This document shows, piece by piece, positions 9,101-17,470 of a stretch of DNA of 64,000 nucleotides. A program made the position numbers and the translations under genes. The DNA comes from an uncultured Psychroserpens sp. (GTDB lineage Bacteria; Bacteroidota; Bacteroidia; Flavobacteriales; Flavobacteriaceae), in contig CANKZZ010000002.1 of the NCBI GenBank assembly GCA_947488655.1, positions 186,001-250,000 of the forward strand, given 5' to 3'. Position 1 is the stretch's first letter, and each line of letters begins with the position of its first letter. The notes beneath the pieces are model-generated. The model worked only from the letters and a program-made list of their open reading frames with translations, was not told the DNA's origin and made no database searches.

Positions 9101-9828
9101 CCAGTATTTACATGGCTAAGGCAGGAATTCTCAAAAAAGGAAACTTTGGTAGTGATTATGGTTTTAGAACCATTTTTGAAGCCATAGAAATTGATAATAC
9201 TCCAGACCGTTTTATCACAGATTTTGTACCAGCATCGGCAGATGAGTTTTATAAAAGACGTGTATTTGGAGCTTTAGAAGCAGAATATAAGTATGAAAGT
9301 TTTGACAATAAACTCAACCCATCTCGCGCTATGACTTTTTTACTCAATATTGGAGTAAAAACAGAACTTGAAGATACAGAGAATACCTATGGTTATCTTA
9401 ATTCTAATTTAGGGTTTTATAATGCATTGAGTAAAAATAAAAAGCTGGTTCTAAAAACAGATGTAAGATTACAAACTAGAGTGGGTAATGATTTAATTTT
9501 TTATCAGGCGTCTAATATTGGAGGTCAAAATGGTTTACGTGGTTATAGAACAGAGCGTTTTACTGGCAGAAACTCTTTTGTAGGGAGTACAGATGTGAGA
9601 TATAGTTTTAATTCTTTTAAAACAAGAACGTTACCATTACAAATTGGAGTCTTTGGAGGTTTTGATGTAGGTAGAGTATGGTTTAGAGGAGATTTTTCTA
9701 AAAAATGGCATAACGATTATGGAGGAGGTTTTTGGGTTACAGCTGCAGAGAGTCTTTCAGGCACCTTTAATCTTTTTAATAGCGAAGAAGGTCTTCGATT
9801 CTCATTTGGTTTTGGTTTGAACTTTTAA
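6121..9828 (+). CDS. Outer-membrane lipoprotein fusion: calcineurin-like phosphoesterase, kinase-like middle, Omp85-type barrel
   Basis: The start at 6121 is preferred over an ATG at 6079 because it gives a clean lipoprotein signal ending LFSAC. Residues about 45-370 are a metallophosphoesterase with GDAG (50-53), GDNIYPDG (from 85), GNHDW (127-131), HHPMYTNG and SGHEHS. The middle (about 420-760) carries GDWDRHQDQW (608-617) and IPRDRDQ (634-640), resembling the catalytic and metal-binding loops of HipA/FAM20/PI3K-like kinases. Residues from about 890 to the end form a surface-antigen barrel with GLRGYRTERF and a terminal Phe after FSFGFGLN. The phosphoesterase head would sit in the periplasm or outside. 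The substrate is unknown and the kinase resemblance is inference. Confidence 0.8.
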   Translation: MANFYKCFSIVIITFLFSACATHKAQYKEEESKQAERPNKDIDKTFYLIGDAGKSPKGGMSNALTAFNNHISNKDTKGDYAIFLGDNIYPDGLPREGQAGRSQAENALNGQIKSVKDFKGEVLFIPGNHDWYAGGLEGLKRQEKYIEDALGKNTFQPENGCPLESIDVSESIQLIAIDTQWYLENWNKNPTINDECEIKTRDRFFEEIEGEIKKAQNKTIVFAMHHPMYTNGVHGGFYAAKKHLYPTQSNFPVPVFASLIAQIRTQGGVSIQDRYNERYNKLMSRLETLAFESENLVFVSGHEHSLQYIENDRIKQIVSGSGAKESAAQLSDNGLFSYGRQGFAELTIYKDGSSWVTIYGVDNGQPKRVFAQQVYEPTKDYDVSHLPDEFPQEIQASVYTKEETDVTGFFKSVWGDHYRDIYSTKITAKVATLDTLYGGLEIVRAGGGHQTKSLRLKTKDGRELNMRALRKSATQYLQTVLFKDTYIQDEFEKTAIEGLIQDFYTAAHPYAFTVVPELSDAAKIYHTNPQIYYIPKHKFLGKYNNDYGGELYMIEERPEENYTGERNFGYANDIESTHDIIEKVREDEKYKIDENAYVRARLFDMLIGDWDRHQDQWRWAQFDQENGDKLYRPIPRDRDQVFSNFDGALLDVMRIISGSTKQLQVYDEKLEDIEWMNAAGVKLDRVMVQQSTKEKWLEHAQFLQENITDEVIEKAFSNVPKEAQDETLKEIKQKLKGRRSNLLDIAARYYNFLNELVILTGTDKDDYIEVIRIGDNETQVKISRIKDGEKGEVIVDKVFNKDVTKELWIYGLDDKDVFEVSGKASNLIFTRLIGGQENDTYIIKSGRRVKIYDHESKPNTIVENKSATIRFTDVYKLNLFDFNKHIVKTSTITPAVGFNPDDGVSLGLQYVRTKNGFQRNPFSQQHRFKGGYYFATNGFSIGYDGEFANIMNDWNLHIGGRFTSENFTNNFFGYGNETVNNDDELDLDYNRVKTSIYMAKAGILKKGNFGSDYGFRTIFEAIEIDNTPDRFITDFVPASADEFYKRRVFGALEAEYKYESFDNKLNPSRAMTFLLNIGVKTELEDTENTYGYLNSNLGFYNALSKNKKLVLKTDVRLQTRVGNDLIFYQASNIGGQNGLRGYRTERFTGRNSFVGSTDVRYSFNSFKTRTLPLQIGVFGGFDVGRVWFRGDFSKKWHNDYGGGFWVTAAESLSGTFNLFNSEEGLRFSFGFGLNF

Positions 9829-9834
9829 TAATAC

Positions 9835-11115
9835 ATGAAAGCATATTTAAGTTACATTATTAAATACATTGTAAAGTTAAAAAGTAAAATAGCTTTTTAT
9901 CCTACGCTATTAAGTGTTTTAGGATTAACTTTTGCTTTTTCAATGTTTTATTTTGAAAGTAAAGGTATTTCTAAATACCTATTAGAACACGCTCCTGTAT
10001 TAGTTGTAAATGATACCGAAACTGCACGTAGTTTATTAACAACCTTTATTGGAGGATTAATATCAATAATGGTTTTTAGTTTTTCTATGGTAATGATACT
10101 TTTAAACCAAGCATCAAGTAATTTTTCGCCAAGAATTCTTCCAGGTTTAATCTCAAATACGAGACATCAAATAGTTTTAGGGATCTATAATTTTACCTTA
10201 CTCTACTGTATTTTTACATTAGTATCGATAGAGCCAAATGGAAATAAATATCAACTGCCAGGCTTTTCAGTATTACTCGCAATTTTTTTAATGACCTTTT
10301 GTTTAGCTGCATTTATCTATTTTATTCATTCAATTTCTCAAGAAATACAAGTAAATAATATCATGGATGGTATTTTTGACACTTCTAGAGACCGCCTTAA
10401 AAAGCTTATCGATTCAGAAAAAAACGATAAAACAGATTTTCCAGATACATCAAATTGGTCTGTTATTAAGTCTAGTAAGTCAGGCTATTTTCAGGATATA
10501 AACATAAATGCATTAAAGAAATTAGCAGTAACTAATAATTTAAATTTAGAGATTATACCAATTAAGGGTAGTTATGTTTTACATGACCAACCTCTGTTTA
10601 AATCTAGTTCTAAGGTCGAAGACGAGATAAAAGAAGATATTTGCAGTACCTTTCATTTTTCTAGAAGTGAGCTCATAGAGGATAACTATTTATTGGCTTT
10701 TAAGCAAATTACAGAAATTGCTGTTAAAGCAATGTCACCAGGTATTAATGATCCAGGTACAGCAATTAATGCTATAGATTATTTGACAGAACTTTTTGGG
10801 CTAAGACTTAAAAAAAATGACGTAAGTATTCTTTTTGATGAAGATGATAAACCACTATTAAAAATTAATACTGTTGATTTTAAAGACCTGTTATTTCAGG
10901 TTACTGCAGCTTTAAGAACTTACTGTAGTCATGATATTATTATAGTTCAAAAACTATTTTTCATGCTTAATTATCTAAAATTTAATGATAATAAAAAATT
11001 AAGCATATATGAAGATGCTATAGATTTAGAACTTAAAAACCTTCTTGAAGATGCTACAAAAAGTTTAAGCAATAAGGCAGATTTAGATTTAGTTAAACAA
11101 TTACACATCAATTAA
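9835..11115 (+). CDS. DUF2254 membrane protein
   Basis: A 426-residue inner-membrane protein matching DUF2254. Four hydrophobic segments lie in the first 170 residues (around YPTLLSVLGLTFAFSMFYF, FIGGLISIMVFSFSMVMIL, YNFTLLYCIFTLV and VLLAIFLMTFCLAAFIYFI). They are followed by a soluble domain with the family signature FKQITEIAVKAMSPGINDPG, which resembles a small-molecule or ion-binding site. It starts 6 nt after the large barrel fusion, so it is probably co-transcribed. The biochemical role of DUF2254 is unknown; ion transport or membrane stress response are guesses. Confidence 0.85.
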   Translation: MKAYLSYIIKYIVKLKSKIAFYPTLLSVLGLTFAFSMFYFESKGISKYLLEHAPVLVVNDTETARSLLTTFIGGLISIMVFSFSMVMILLNQASSNFSPRILPGLISNTRHQIVLGIYNFTLLYCIFTLVSIEPNGNKYQLPGFSVLLAIFLMTFCLAAFIYFIHSISQEIQVNNIMDGIFDTSRDRLKKLIDSEKNDKTDFPDTSNWSVIKSSKSGYFQDININALKKLAVTNNLNLEIIPIKGSYVLHDQPLFKSSSKVEDEIKEDICSTFHFSRSELIEDNYLLAFKQITEIAVKAMSPGINDPGTAINAIDYLTELFGLRLKKNDVSILFDEDDKPLLKINTVDFKDLLFQVTAALRTYCSHDIIIVQKLFFMLNYLKFNDNKKLSIYEDAIDLELKNLLEDATKSLSNKADLDLVKQLHIN

Positions 11116-11128
11116 TAAATATAAAAAT

Positions 11129-11728
11129 ATGCCTTCTTACCCGACATTAATTTGCATCCCAGATATTAGTGGTTTTACTCGTTTTATGAGTGATACTAAT
11201 ATAGAGTTAAGTGCCAAAGTTATACCTGCTCTATTAAACGAAATTATATATGCCAACGATATTGGGCTAAGAGTATCTGAGATAGAAGGTGATGCTATTT
11301 TATTTTTTAAAAAGGGAGATTTGCCACCTTTTCAAGATTTAATAAATCAATGCAGAGCGTTTTTTACTCAATTTTATAAGCAATTAGATACATTGTCTAA
11401 AGAGTATAGTTTAGAAATTGGTGTTGATAAAGTGCCAGATTTAGGTTTAAAAATTATACTTCACTTTGGAGAAAACGTAGAATCTGTTCAAATTGGTAAT
11501 CGCATCAAACTTATGGGAGAAGATGTTATTGTTGCTCACCGTTTATTAAAAAATGATATTGATGAGGCAGAGTACTTATTAATTTCAGAAAATTTACTTA
11601 AGCAATACGACAACGAAGTCATTAACCGTAATTTTGGTTGGGGAGAATTACAAGGCGAGGAGAAACGTTACAAGCACCTAGGAGATATTAACTATAGTTA
11701 TGTTAAGATGAATAAACTCATGGAGTAA
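11129..11728 (+). CDS. DUF2652 protein, nucleotidyl-cyclase-like fold
   Basis: A 199-residue soluble protein of the DUF2652 family. The opening LICIPDISGFTRFM matches the first metal-binding strand of class III adenylate/guanylate cyclases (DISGFT), and VSEIEGDAILFF matches the second (GDAxxxxF). Substrate-specifying and transition-state residues of true cyclases are not evident in the C-terminal half. It could be a degenerate cyclase fold used for ligand binding. It follows the DUF2254 gene by 13 nt and is the last gene of this + strand run, facing a convergent lipoprotein gene. Confidence 0.8.
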   Translation: MPSYPTLICIPDISGFTRFMSDTNIELSAKVIPALLNEIIYANDIGLRVSEIEGDAILFFKKGDLPPFQDLINQCRAFFTQFYKQLDTLSKEYSLEIGVDKVPDLGLKIILHFGENVESVQIGNRIKLMGEDVIVAHRLLKNDIDEAEYLLISENLLKQYDNEVINRNFGWGELQGEEKRYKHLGDINYSYVKMNKLME

Positions 11729-11741
11729 TTGAGTGCTATGT

Positions 11742-12551
11742 TCATTCTATGTTAAAAGTGTAAAGTTTACCACCTTCATGCTTAGTTTTTTCGTCGGTTA
11801 TTAAAACCGTGCTTTCATTAATTAAATTGACGCCTTCTTTTTGTGAATTATGTTCAAAATCAATGGCTTCGGTATTACCAGTAAAGAAATCATCAGACTC
11901 AAAATTGGTTAATTTCCATAACCTAGTATGATTAAGAAGTACTACTGTTTCACCATCATCGCTAATATCTGCAGAGGTTACTTTTGTGTTTTTACCTTCT
12001 AATTTCATTTCCGAAATAAATTCTGCAACATGGTCTCCAATGGTATTGGGTACCTTAAAAAGCTTCACGTCCTTATTCTTTTTACTAAAAATATAAAAGC
12101 TGTCATTATGCAGAAAAAAGGACTCAAAATCTTCAGATTTCATTTTCTTCGGAAGTTTAAAACTTATAACCTCTGCCTTTGCAGTTGAATTTGCTTTATC
12201 AGGATTAGTTACTTTGTAAATCGCGAAATTTTCTCGCTTTTTGTTATTATTGCCAAAATCGCCTATGTAGATATTTCCGAAGGAATCAGACGTTAAATCT
12301 TCCCAATCAACATTTTGTACATTCTCGATTTCTAGGTCTTTACTTATCTTAACTTTTGTGTCTAAACCATACAGATGATTACTATTACCTGCATCTTCAA
12401 TAACCCATAACGTGTTAGAAGTTGTTGTTTTTTCTATAGCCGAAATCTCTTTTAATCCTGATGGTGTATCTGCAAGAGGTGTTAATTTTCCGGTATCACA
12501 AGAGGTTGAAAATAATACCGTAATTAAGAGTATTTTTATGTTTAAATTCAT
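11742..12551 (-). CDS. Predicted lipoprotein with propeller-like repeats, function unknown
   Basis: A 269-residue protein with a lipoprotein signal ending LFSTSC. The body has repeated strand-rich segments such as WEDLTSDSFGNIYIGDFGNN, a pattern found in NHL/SMP-30-like beta-propellers where aromatic-Asp-Asp and G-N-I-Y motifs mark blades. No catalytic motif is recognised. It is convergent with the DUF2652 gene (13 nt between stops) and divergent from the glycerophosphodiesterase gene. It probably sits on the periplasmic face of the inner or outer membrane; ligand and role are unknown. Confidence 0.65.
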   Translation of the reverse strand: MNLNIKILLITVLFSTSCDTGKLTPLADTPSGLKEISAIEKTTTSNTLWVIEDAGNSNHLYGLDTKVKISKDLEIENVQNVDWEDLTSDSFGNIYIGDFGNNNKKRENFAIYKVTNPDKANSTAKAEVISFKLPKKMKSEDFESFFLHNDSFYIFSKKNKDVKLFKVPNTIGDHVAEFISEMKLEGKNTKVTSADISDDGETVVLLNHTRLWKLTNFESDDFFTGNTEAIDFEHNSQKEGVNLINESTVLITDEKTKHEGGKLYTFNIE

Positions 12552-12674
12552 TTTATATAATTCTATAATAAATTAAAGATTTTTTCTTTACAATAGAAAG
12601 TTGAGACTCTTAAAGATTTGATAAAACTTATCTTGTAGCGCTATCTAAAATTGAATTTTATACTTTTATACGCT

Positions 12675-13361
12675 ATGCAAAAACCACTTATAATTGGTCA
12701 TCGAGGTGCCAAAAATCATGTTGTAGAAAATACAATAGAATCTATATTAAAAGCCTTAGAGTTTAATGTAGATGGTATAGAGATTGACGTGCACAAATGT
12801 GCGACTGGAGAATTAGTTGTGTTTCATGATTTTAAATTAGATAGACTAACAAATGGCACAGGTGAAATCAATAAGTATAGCCTTGATGAACTAAAATCAT
12901 TAAAAGTTAATCAACAATTTACGATACCTACGCTTAGAGAAGTTTTAGATATAATTGACAAAAAATGTATAGTAAATATAGAGCTTAAAGGCAGTGATAC
13001 TGCTTTAGAGACCTGTAATGTTGTATCCTATTACTTAAAAGAGAAAGGGTGGCATTATTCTCAATTTTTAATTTCGAGCTTTAATAATGATGAACTTAAA
13101 AAAGTCTATAAAATTAATCCCCAATTAAACTTAGGTGTTTTGACAGAAACGAGTGTAGATGACGCTCTAGAAATTGCAAAATCTATAAATGCGTATGCAT
13201 TACACCCAAATTATACGTTATTAACAAAACAAAATGTAATCTTTGTGCAAAATCTAGGTTATAAGGTTTTTACTTGGACGGTTAATGATATTAAAGCTAT
13301 AGAACTTATGCAATCTTTTAAAGTAGATGCAATAATTACAGATAATCCAGATAGACTATGA
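12675..13361 (+). CDS. Glycerophosphodiester phosphodiesterase
   Basis: This enzyme hydrolyses glycerophosphodiesters to glycerol-3-phosphate and an alcohol. The first ATG at 12675 was chosen over a TTG at 12651 because the family begins almost at once with IIGHRGAKN. Catalytic motifs are HRG, the metal-binding pair in GIEIDVHKCATGELVVFHD and the later NIELKG; the C-terminal TWTVND and ITDNPD are typical. There is no signal peptide, so it is likely cytoplasmic, in the lipid-head-group recycling role of UgpQ. Its last codon overlaps the start of the next gene (ATGA). Confidence 0.93.
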   Translation: MQKPLIIGHRGAKNHVVENTIESILKALEFNVDGIEIDVHKCATGELVVFHDFKLDRLTNGTGEINKYSLDELKSLKVNQQFTIPTLREVLDIIDKKCIVNIELKGSDTALETCNVVSYYLKEKGWHYSQFLISSFNNDELKKVYKINPQLNLGVLTETSVDDALEIAKSINAYALHPNYTLLTKQNVIFVQNLGYKVFTWTVNDIKAIELMQSFKVDAIITDNPDRL

Positions 13362-14578
13362 CAAAATATGATGTAATAATTGTTGGAGGAGGTGCAGCTG
13401 GTTTTTTTGCAGCAATAAATATTGCAGAGCTAAATCCACAATTAAAAGTTGCCATTTTAGAACGTGGTAAAGAAGGTCTGCAAAAGGTTAAAATTTCTGG
13501 AGGTGGACGCTGTAATGTTACTCATGCAGAGTTTATTCCTTCAGAGCTAGTACTCAACTATCCAAGAGGCGAGAAGGAGTTGTTAGGTCCTTTTCATCAA
13601 TTTATGACGGGAGATACCATACAATGGTTTGACGATAGAGGTGTTGAGTTAAAAATAGAGGAGGATGGTAGAATGTTTCCTATAACCAATAGCTCTCAAA
13701 CTATAATAGATTGCTTTCTTACACAAGCAAAAAAACATAACGTAGATGTATTATATAATCATGCTCTAAAATTTGTAAAGCATTTAGAAAATCATTGGGT
13801 ATTAGAAACGTCTCAAGGTGAATTTGTTTCTAAAAAACTAATGATGGCAACAGGAAGTAACCCAAAAATATGGAAACTGTTAGAACATTTGGGTCATACA
13901 ATAGCTCAACCAGTACCTTCATTATTTACATTTGATATTAAGGATGAGCGTATAAAGGATATTCCAGGTGTGGTAGCTTTAGATGTTGCAATACAAGTTG
14001 TAGATACTAATTTATATAGTGAAGGTCCGCTGTTAATAACTCATGTTGGTATGAGTGCACCTTCAATTTTAAAACTTTCGGCTTTTGGAGCTATAGAGTT
14101 AGCTCAACGTAATTATGATTTTGAGATCGAAATTAATTTTATTAAGCAATCATTTGATGATTGTATGGAGAGGTTAAAAGATTTAAAACAAAATTTAGCA
14201 AAAAAAACCGTGTTTAAATCTGCACAGTTTGATTTGCCAAAACGTCTATGGCAAAAATTAGTTATAGCTTCACAGATGACAAATGAAACGCGTTGGGCAG
14301 ACTTAAATAAGTCTCAACTAGAAGCATTGGCTTCACAGCTTACTCAAGCTGTTTTTCATGTAACAGGAAAAAGTACTTTTAAAGAAGAATTTGTTACTGC
14401 AGGAGGCATTAATTTAAAAGAGGTTAATTTTAAAACGTTTGAAAGTAGACTTCATGAAAATTTATATTTTGCAGGAGAAATTTTGAATATTGATGCGGTA
14501 ACTGGTGGATTTAATTTTCAAAATGCTTGGTCTAGTGCTTATCTCGTGGCAAAAGCAATATCTACATTGGATAAGTAA
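13358..14578 (+). CDS. BaiN/RdsA-family NAD(P)/FAD-dependent oxidoreductase (HI0933-like)
   Basis: A 406-residue flavoprotein of the HI0933/YhiN/BaiN family. The N-terminal dinucleotide-binding fold reads VIIVGGGAAGFFAAI, followed by the family signature KISGGGRCNVTH. The C-terminal FAD loop is FAGEILNIDAVTGGFNFQNA. The start overlaps the phosphodiesterase stop by 4 nt, so translation is coupled. The end overlaps the convergent histidine kinase gene by 17 nt. Some gut relatives reduce bile-acid intermediates; the substrate in environmental bacteria is not established. Confidence 0.9.
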   Translation: MTKYDVIIVGGGAAGFFAAINIAELNPQLKVAILERGKEGLQKVKISGGGRCNVTHAEFIPSELVLNYPRGEKELLGPFHQFMTGDTIQWFDDRGVELKIEEDGRMFPITNSSQTIIDCFLTQAKKHNVDVLYNHALKFVKHLENHWVLETSQGEFVSKKLMMATGSNPKIWKLLEHLGHTIAQPVPSLFTFDIKDERIKDIPGVVALDVAIQVVDTNLYSEGPLLITHVGMSAPSILKLSAFGAIELAQRNYDFEIEINFIKQSFDDCMERLKDLKQNLAKKTVFKSAQFDLPKRLWQKLVIASQMTNETRWADLNKSQLEALASQLTQAVFHVTGKSTFKEEFVTAGGINLKEVNFKTFESRLHENLYFAGEILNIDAVTGGFNFQNAWSSAYLVAKAISTLDK

Positions 14579-16805
14579 CCTTCGAGTATTTTAATATTAT
14601 GTGTTTAAACTCTTCAAAATTATAAGGTTTTGTAATTACTTGATTAATACCACATTTTAAAGCTTTCTCTTCAATTTCAGACGAGTTTAGCGCTGTTAAT
14701 GCCAAAATAGGAATATTAGGATTAAACATTCTAATATGTTTTGTAACCTCAAAGCCATCCATATCTGGCATATTAATATCCATTAATATTAAATCAAAAT
14801 TTTTCTCTTTAACCAGTGATATACTTTGGCGACCATTAGATGTGGTTTCACAGCTATGACCATTAATTTTTTCAATATTCTTTTTTGTGATTAAGAGGTT
14901 TATTTTATTGTCATCTACAATAAGTATGTGAGATTTATGATTGGTATTTGTTGCAGTAAGACTCGAGTCTATATCAACCTTTTTAGCCAATTTAAAAGTG
15001 GTTTCAAAAAAGAAAGTAGAGCCAACACCTTTTTTAGATATAAAATCTATGTTAGTGTTGTAACTTTTTAATAAGGTTTTTACAATGTGAAGACCTAAAC
15101 CAGAACCACGACTGTTTTGGTCTAAAAAGTTCTTGTTTTCAAAAGCATTAAATACAATTGATCTATGTGCTTCATCAATACCAATTCCTGTATCTTTTAC
15201 CTCAAACAATAATGTTACATCATCGTTGGTTCTATGCTTTTCACTAACGCTAATAGTTACATTTCCTTGTTTAGTATAACGAATAGCATTGTATGATAAA
15301 TTAATTAATATTTGACTAAAAACTACCCTGTCAATTAGTATATATTCATCTTCGTTAGAATCTTGAATATCAGTATGAAAATTTAACCCTTTGTTTTTTG
15401 CAGCAATTTCAACACTACTTGTAACATTTTTAATTAGGTTATTTATTTTATCTGGTTTAGGACGTAATTTTTTGTCTTCAAATCTTAGTTTTGTAGCTTG
15501 TAAAACGTTGTCAATTAAAATTGAAATGTAATTACTTGATGAAATTAAAGAGTTTAAATAATATTGCTTTTTATCATCTTCCTCCTCTTGTTTTATCAGT
15601 GTTGCCAAACCACTTATGCCATAGATTGGTGTTCTAAGCTCATGACTTAAAATAGAAAAGAATTCTAAACGCTCCTTGTCTATAGTAAGTAACTGGTTGT
15701 TTTTTTCTCTTAACTGGCTGTTTATTTGAGTAATATTTTTTCTGGCTTTATAATAGAAGTAAAAAATCACAAGGGATAAAAACAAAATAAGGCTGACAAT
15801 TATCGTAGATATTAAGAACGCTCTAGATATTTTTTCTTGGTTATTACGTGTTTTTTCGGTGAGCTTTAGCTGTTGTTCTGTTGTAATAATTTTATAAATA
15901 AGATCACCATTTTTTTTAGTTTTAGTCTCATTTGTAGTTAGCTCGTTATATTTATAGGTGTCTGAAACTAATAGGTATTTTACAGCAGAGTCTAAGTTTT
16001 TCTCTACATCTCTGTAATATAAAAACTTGTAATAATTAAATGAAGCCAACATACGAGATTGATCTTTATCATTATGAAGTGCAGATTCTAAATCTTTTTC
16101 TTCTATATCAAAAAATAAGTCAAAACCAGATTCTTTAAAATTCTCAGACCTCATTTTTGCAATGGCTTCATGATACAAAAAGTATGTTTTGAGATGATCT
16201 TTATTAAGCTCTGTGTTGTATTTTGAAGAGATTTTTAAATCCTTAAAATTGGTGTTATCTAACTTAGCTAGTGCTCGTGTTGTAGTCTCTAGTAAACTAT
16301 CGTTTTCAAAATTATAATAGTGTTTTTTAACCTTGTTTTCTAAATTTACAAACTGTAACTCGCTATTTAATTTTATAGATTGATGTTGAGCAATTGGGAA
16401 AATACTATCAAACTTTTGGTAATATTTACCATTAACATAAATTGTAGTAAGATGAGATAAAATAATATCTTTTTCTTTTTCTATTTGTAAAGAGTCATAT
16501 AGTTTTAATGCTCTAAAATAGTATTTTTCGGCATTCTTATAGTTTTCTAATTTTGCTAACACTTTTCCAAGATGAAAATAGGTCTTAGCCTCAGCACCTT
16601 TTAAATCATTATTAATTGCAAACGACAAAGATTCTTCTAATAACAGGGAGGCTTCATAAAGACTATCGTTACTAACAAGTCTGTGCAAGTTTTCATCACT
16701 AAACGTGCATACACTTGAGTCCTTGTCATAGTCGTTTTGCCCCAAGGCAAAAAATGAGGATAATATAAATAAGACAGTGATGTACATCTTTGATATAAAG
16801 TGCAT
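14562..16805 (-). CDS. TPR-containing hybrid sensor histidine kinase/response regulator
   Basis: A 747-residue one-gene phosphorelay sensor. A signal sequence (to ALGQ) leads to a periplasmic region of about 290 residues with TPR-like helices (AEAKTYFHLGKVLAKLENY, AEKYYFRALKLYDSL). A membrane helix follows near residue 325-350 (FLISTIIVSLILFLSLVIFY), then a coiled segment. The kinase core has the H box FSILSHELRTPIYG with phospho-acceptor H388, the N box LINLSYNAIRYTKQG, DTGIGI and GSGLGLHIVK. The C-terminal receiver has phospho-acceptor D676 in LILMDINMPDMDG and a TKPYN loop. No output domain is present, so a phosphotransfer protein or separate regulator is expected. The + strand partner across its promoter is DUF1697. 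Confidence 0.93.
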   Translation of the reverse strand: MHFISKMYITVLFILSSFFALGQNDYDKDSSVCTFSDENLHRLVSNDSLYEASLLLEESLSFAINNDLKGAEAKTYFHLGKVLAKLENYKNAEKYYFRALKLYDSLQIEKEKDIILSHLTTIYVNGKYYQKFDSIFPIAQHQSIKLNSELQFVNLENKVKKHYYNFENDSLLETTTRALAKLDNTNFKDLKISSKYNTELNKDHLKTYFLYHEAIAKMRSENFKESGFDLFFDIEEKDLESALHNDKDQSRMLASFNYYKFLYYRDVEKNLDSAVKYLLVSDTYKYNELTTNETKTKKNGDLIYKIITTEQQLKLTEKTRNNQEKISRAFLISTIIVSLILFLSLVIFYFYYKARKNITQINSQLREKNNQLLTIDKERLEFFSILSHELRTPIYGISGLATLIKQEEEDDKKQYYLNSLISSSNYISILIDNVLQATKLRFEDKKLRPKPDKINNLIKNVTSSVEIAAKNKGLNFHTDIQDSNEDEYILIDRVVFSQILINLSYNAIRYTKQGNVTISVSEKHRTNDDVTLLFEVKDTGIGIDEAHRSIVFNAFENKNFLDQNSRGSGLGLHIVKTLLKSYNTNIDFISKKGVGSTFFFETTFKLAKKVDIDSSLTATNTNHKSHILIVDDNKINLLITKKNIEKINGHSCETTSNGRQSISLVKEKNFDLILMDINMPDMDGFEVTKHIRMFNPNIPILALTALNSSEIEEKALKCGINQVITKPYNFEEFKHIILKYSKVTYPM

Positions 16806-16934
16806 TATAAGTAGGTTTTCTTCAATTTGGATGTGGCGAAATTACAATTATTTTTTTGAACATAACAATTGACTTAAATATATTAAGAATTAAGAGAAAA
16901 CCCTTACATTTAAAGCTTAGATTAAGTATAAATT

Positions 16935-17465
16935 ATGATTAACTATGTCGTTTTATTAAGAGGTATTAATGTAGGTGGTCATAAAAAAGTACCAATGGCA
17001 GAGTTAAGAGAACTACTCGTTAAAGTAGGTTTTGACGCTGTGACAACTTATATACAAAGTGGTAATATCATTTTAAATTCTTTTAAAAGTAAGCTAGAAG
17101 TAGAAGCAATAGTATACAAGGCTATTGCATCTCATTTTGGATTTGATGTTCCGGTAATTGCCAAAACCAGAGGTGAGTTAAAGCAAATTTTTGATGTTTG
17201 TCCGTTTTCCGAAGAAAAAAAGATAGATAGTTATTTTGTTTTATTAAGTGATATTCCTGATGTAGAACTTGTTGAAGAAGTTAAGACTATAAGTTACGAT
17301 AATGAAGAATTTATAATTATCAATGACTGTATTTATTTTCATTCTTCTATTGGATACGGAAAATCTAAATTTAACATGAATATATTTGAAAAAAAGCTAA
17401 ATGTAAAAGCGACATCTAGAAATTATAAAACAATGGTAAAGTTATTATCTTTGTCGTTTGATTAG
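16935..17465 (+). CDS. DUF1697 domain protein
   Basis: A 176-residue cytoplasmic protein matching DUF1697: the opening YVVLLRGINVGGHKKVPMAEL, then TTYIQSGNIIL and VIAKTRGELKQI, is diagnostic of the family. The function of the family is unknown. It is divergent from the hybrid kinase, with 129 bp between them, and 5 bp upstream of mvaD. A TATCTTTG promoter element for the mevalonate genes lies inside its last codons, so the downstream genes may be transcribed independently. Confidence 0.88.
   Translation: MINYVVLLRGINVGGHKKVPMAELRELLVKVGFDAVTTYIQSGNIILNSFKSKLEVEAIVYKAIASHFGFDVPVIAKTRGELKQIFDVCPFSEEKKIDSYFVLLSDIPDVELVEEVKTISYDNEEFIIINDCIYFHSSIGYGKSKFNMNIFEKKLNVKATSRNYKTMVKLLSLSFD
17446..17453 (+). 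promoter_or_regulatory. Candidate Bacteroidota -7 element (TATCTTTG) before mvaD
   Basis: TATCTTTG matches the Bacteroidota sigma-ABfr -7 consensus TAnnTTTG and lies 17 nt before the mvaD ATG, within the 3' end of the DUF1697 gene. No TTTG is seen at the expected -33 spacing, so the call rests on the -7 element and position alone. Confidence 0.45.
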
Positions 17466-17470
17466 TTGAT

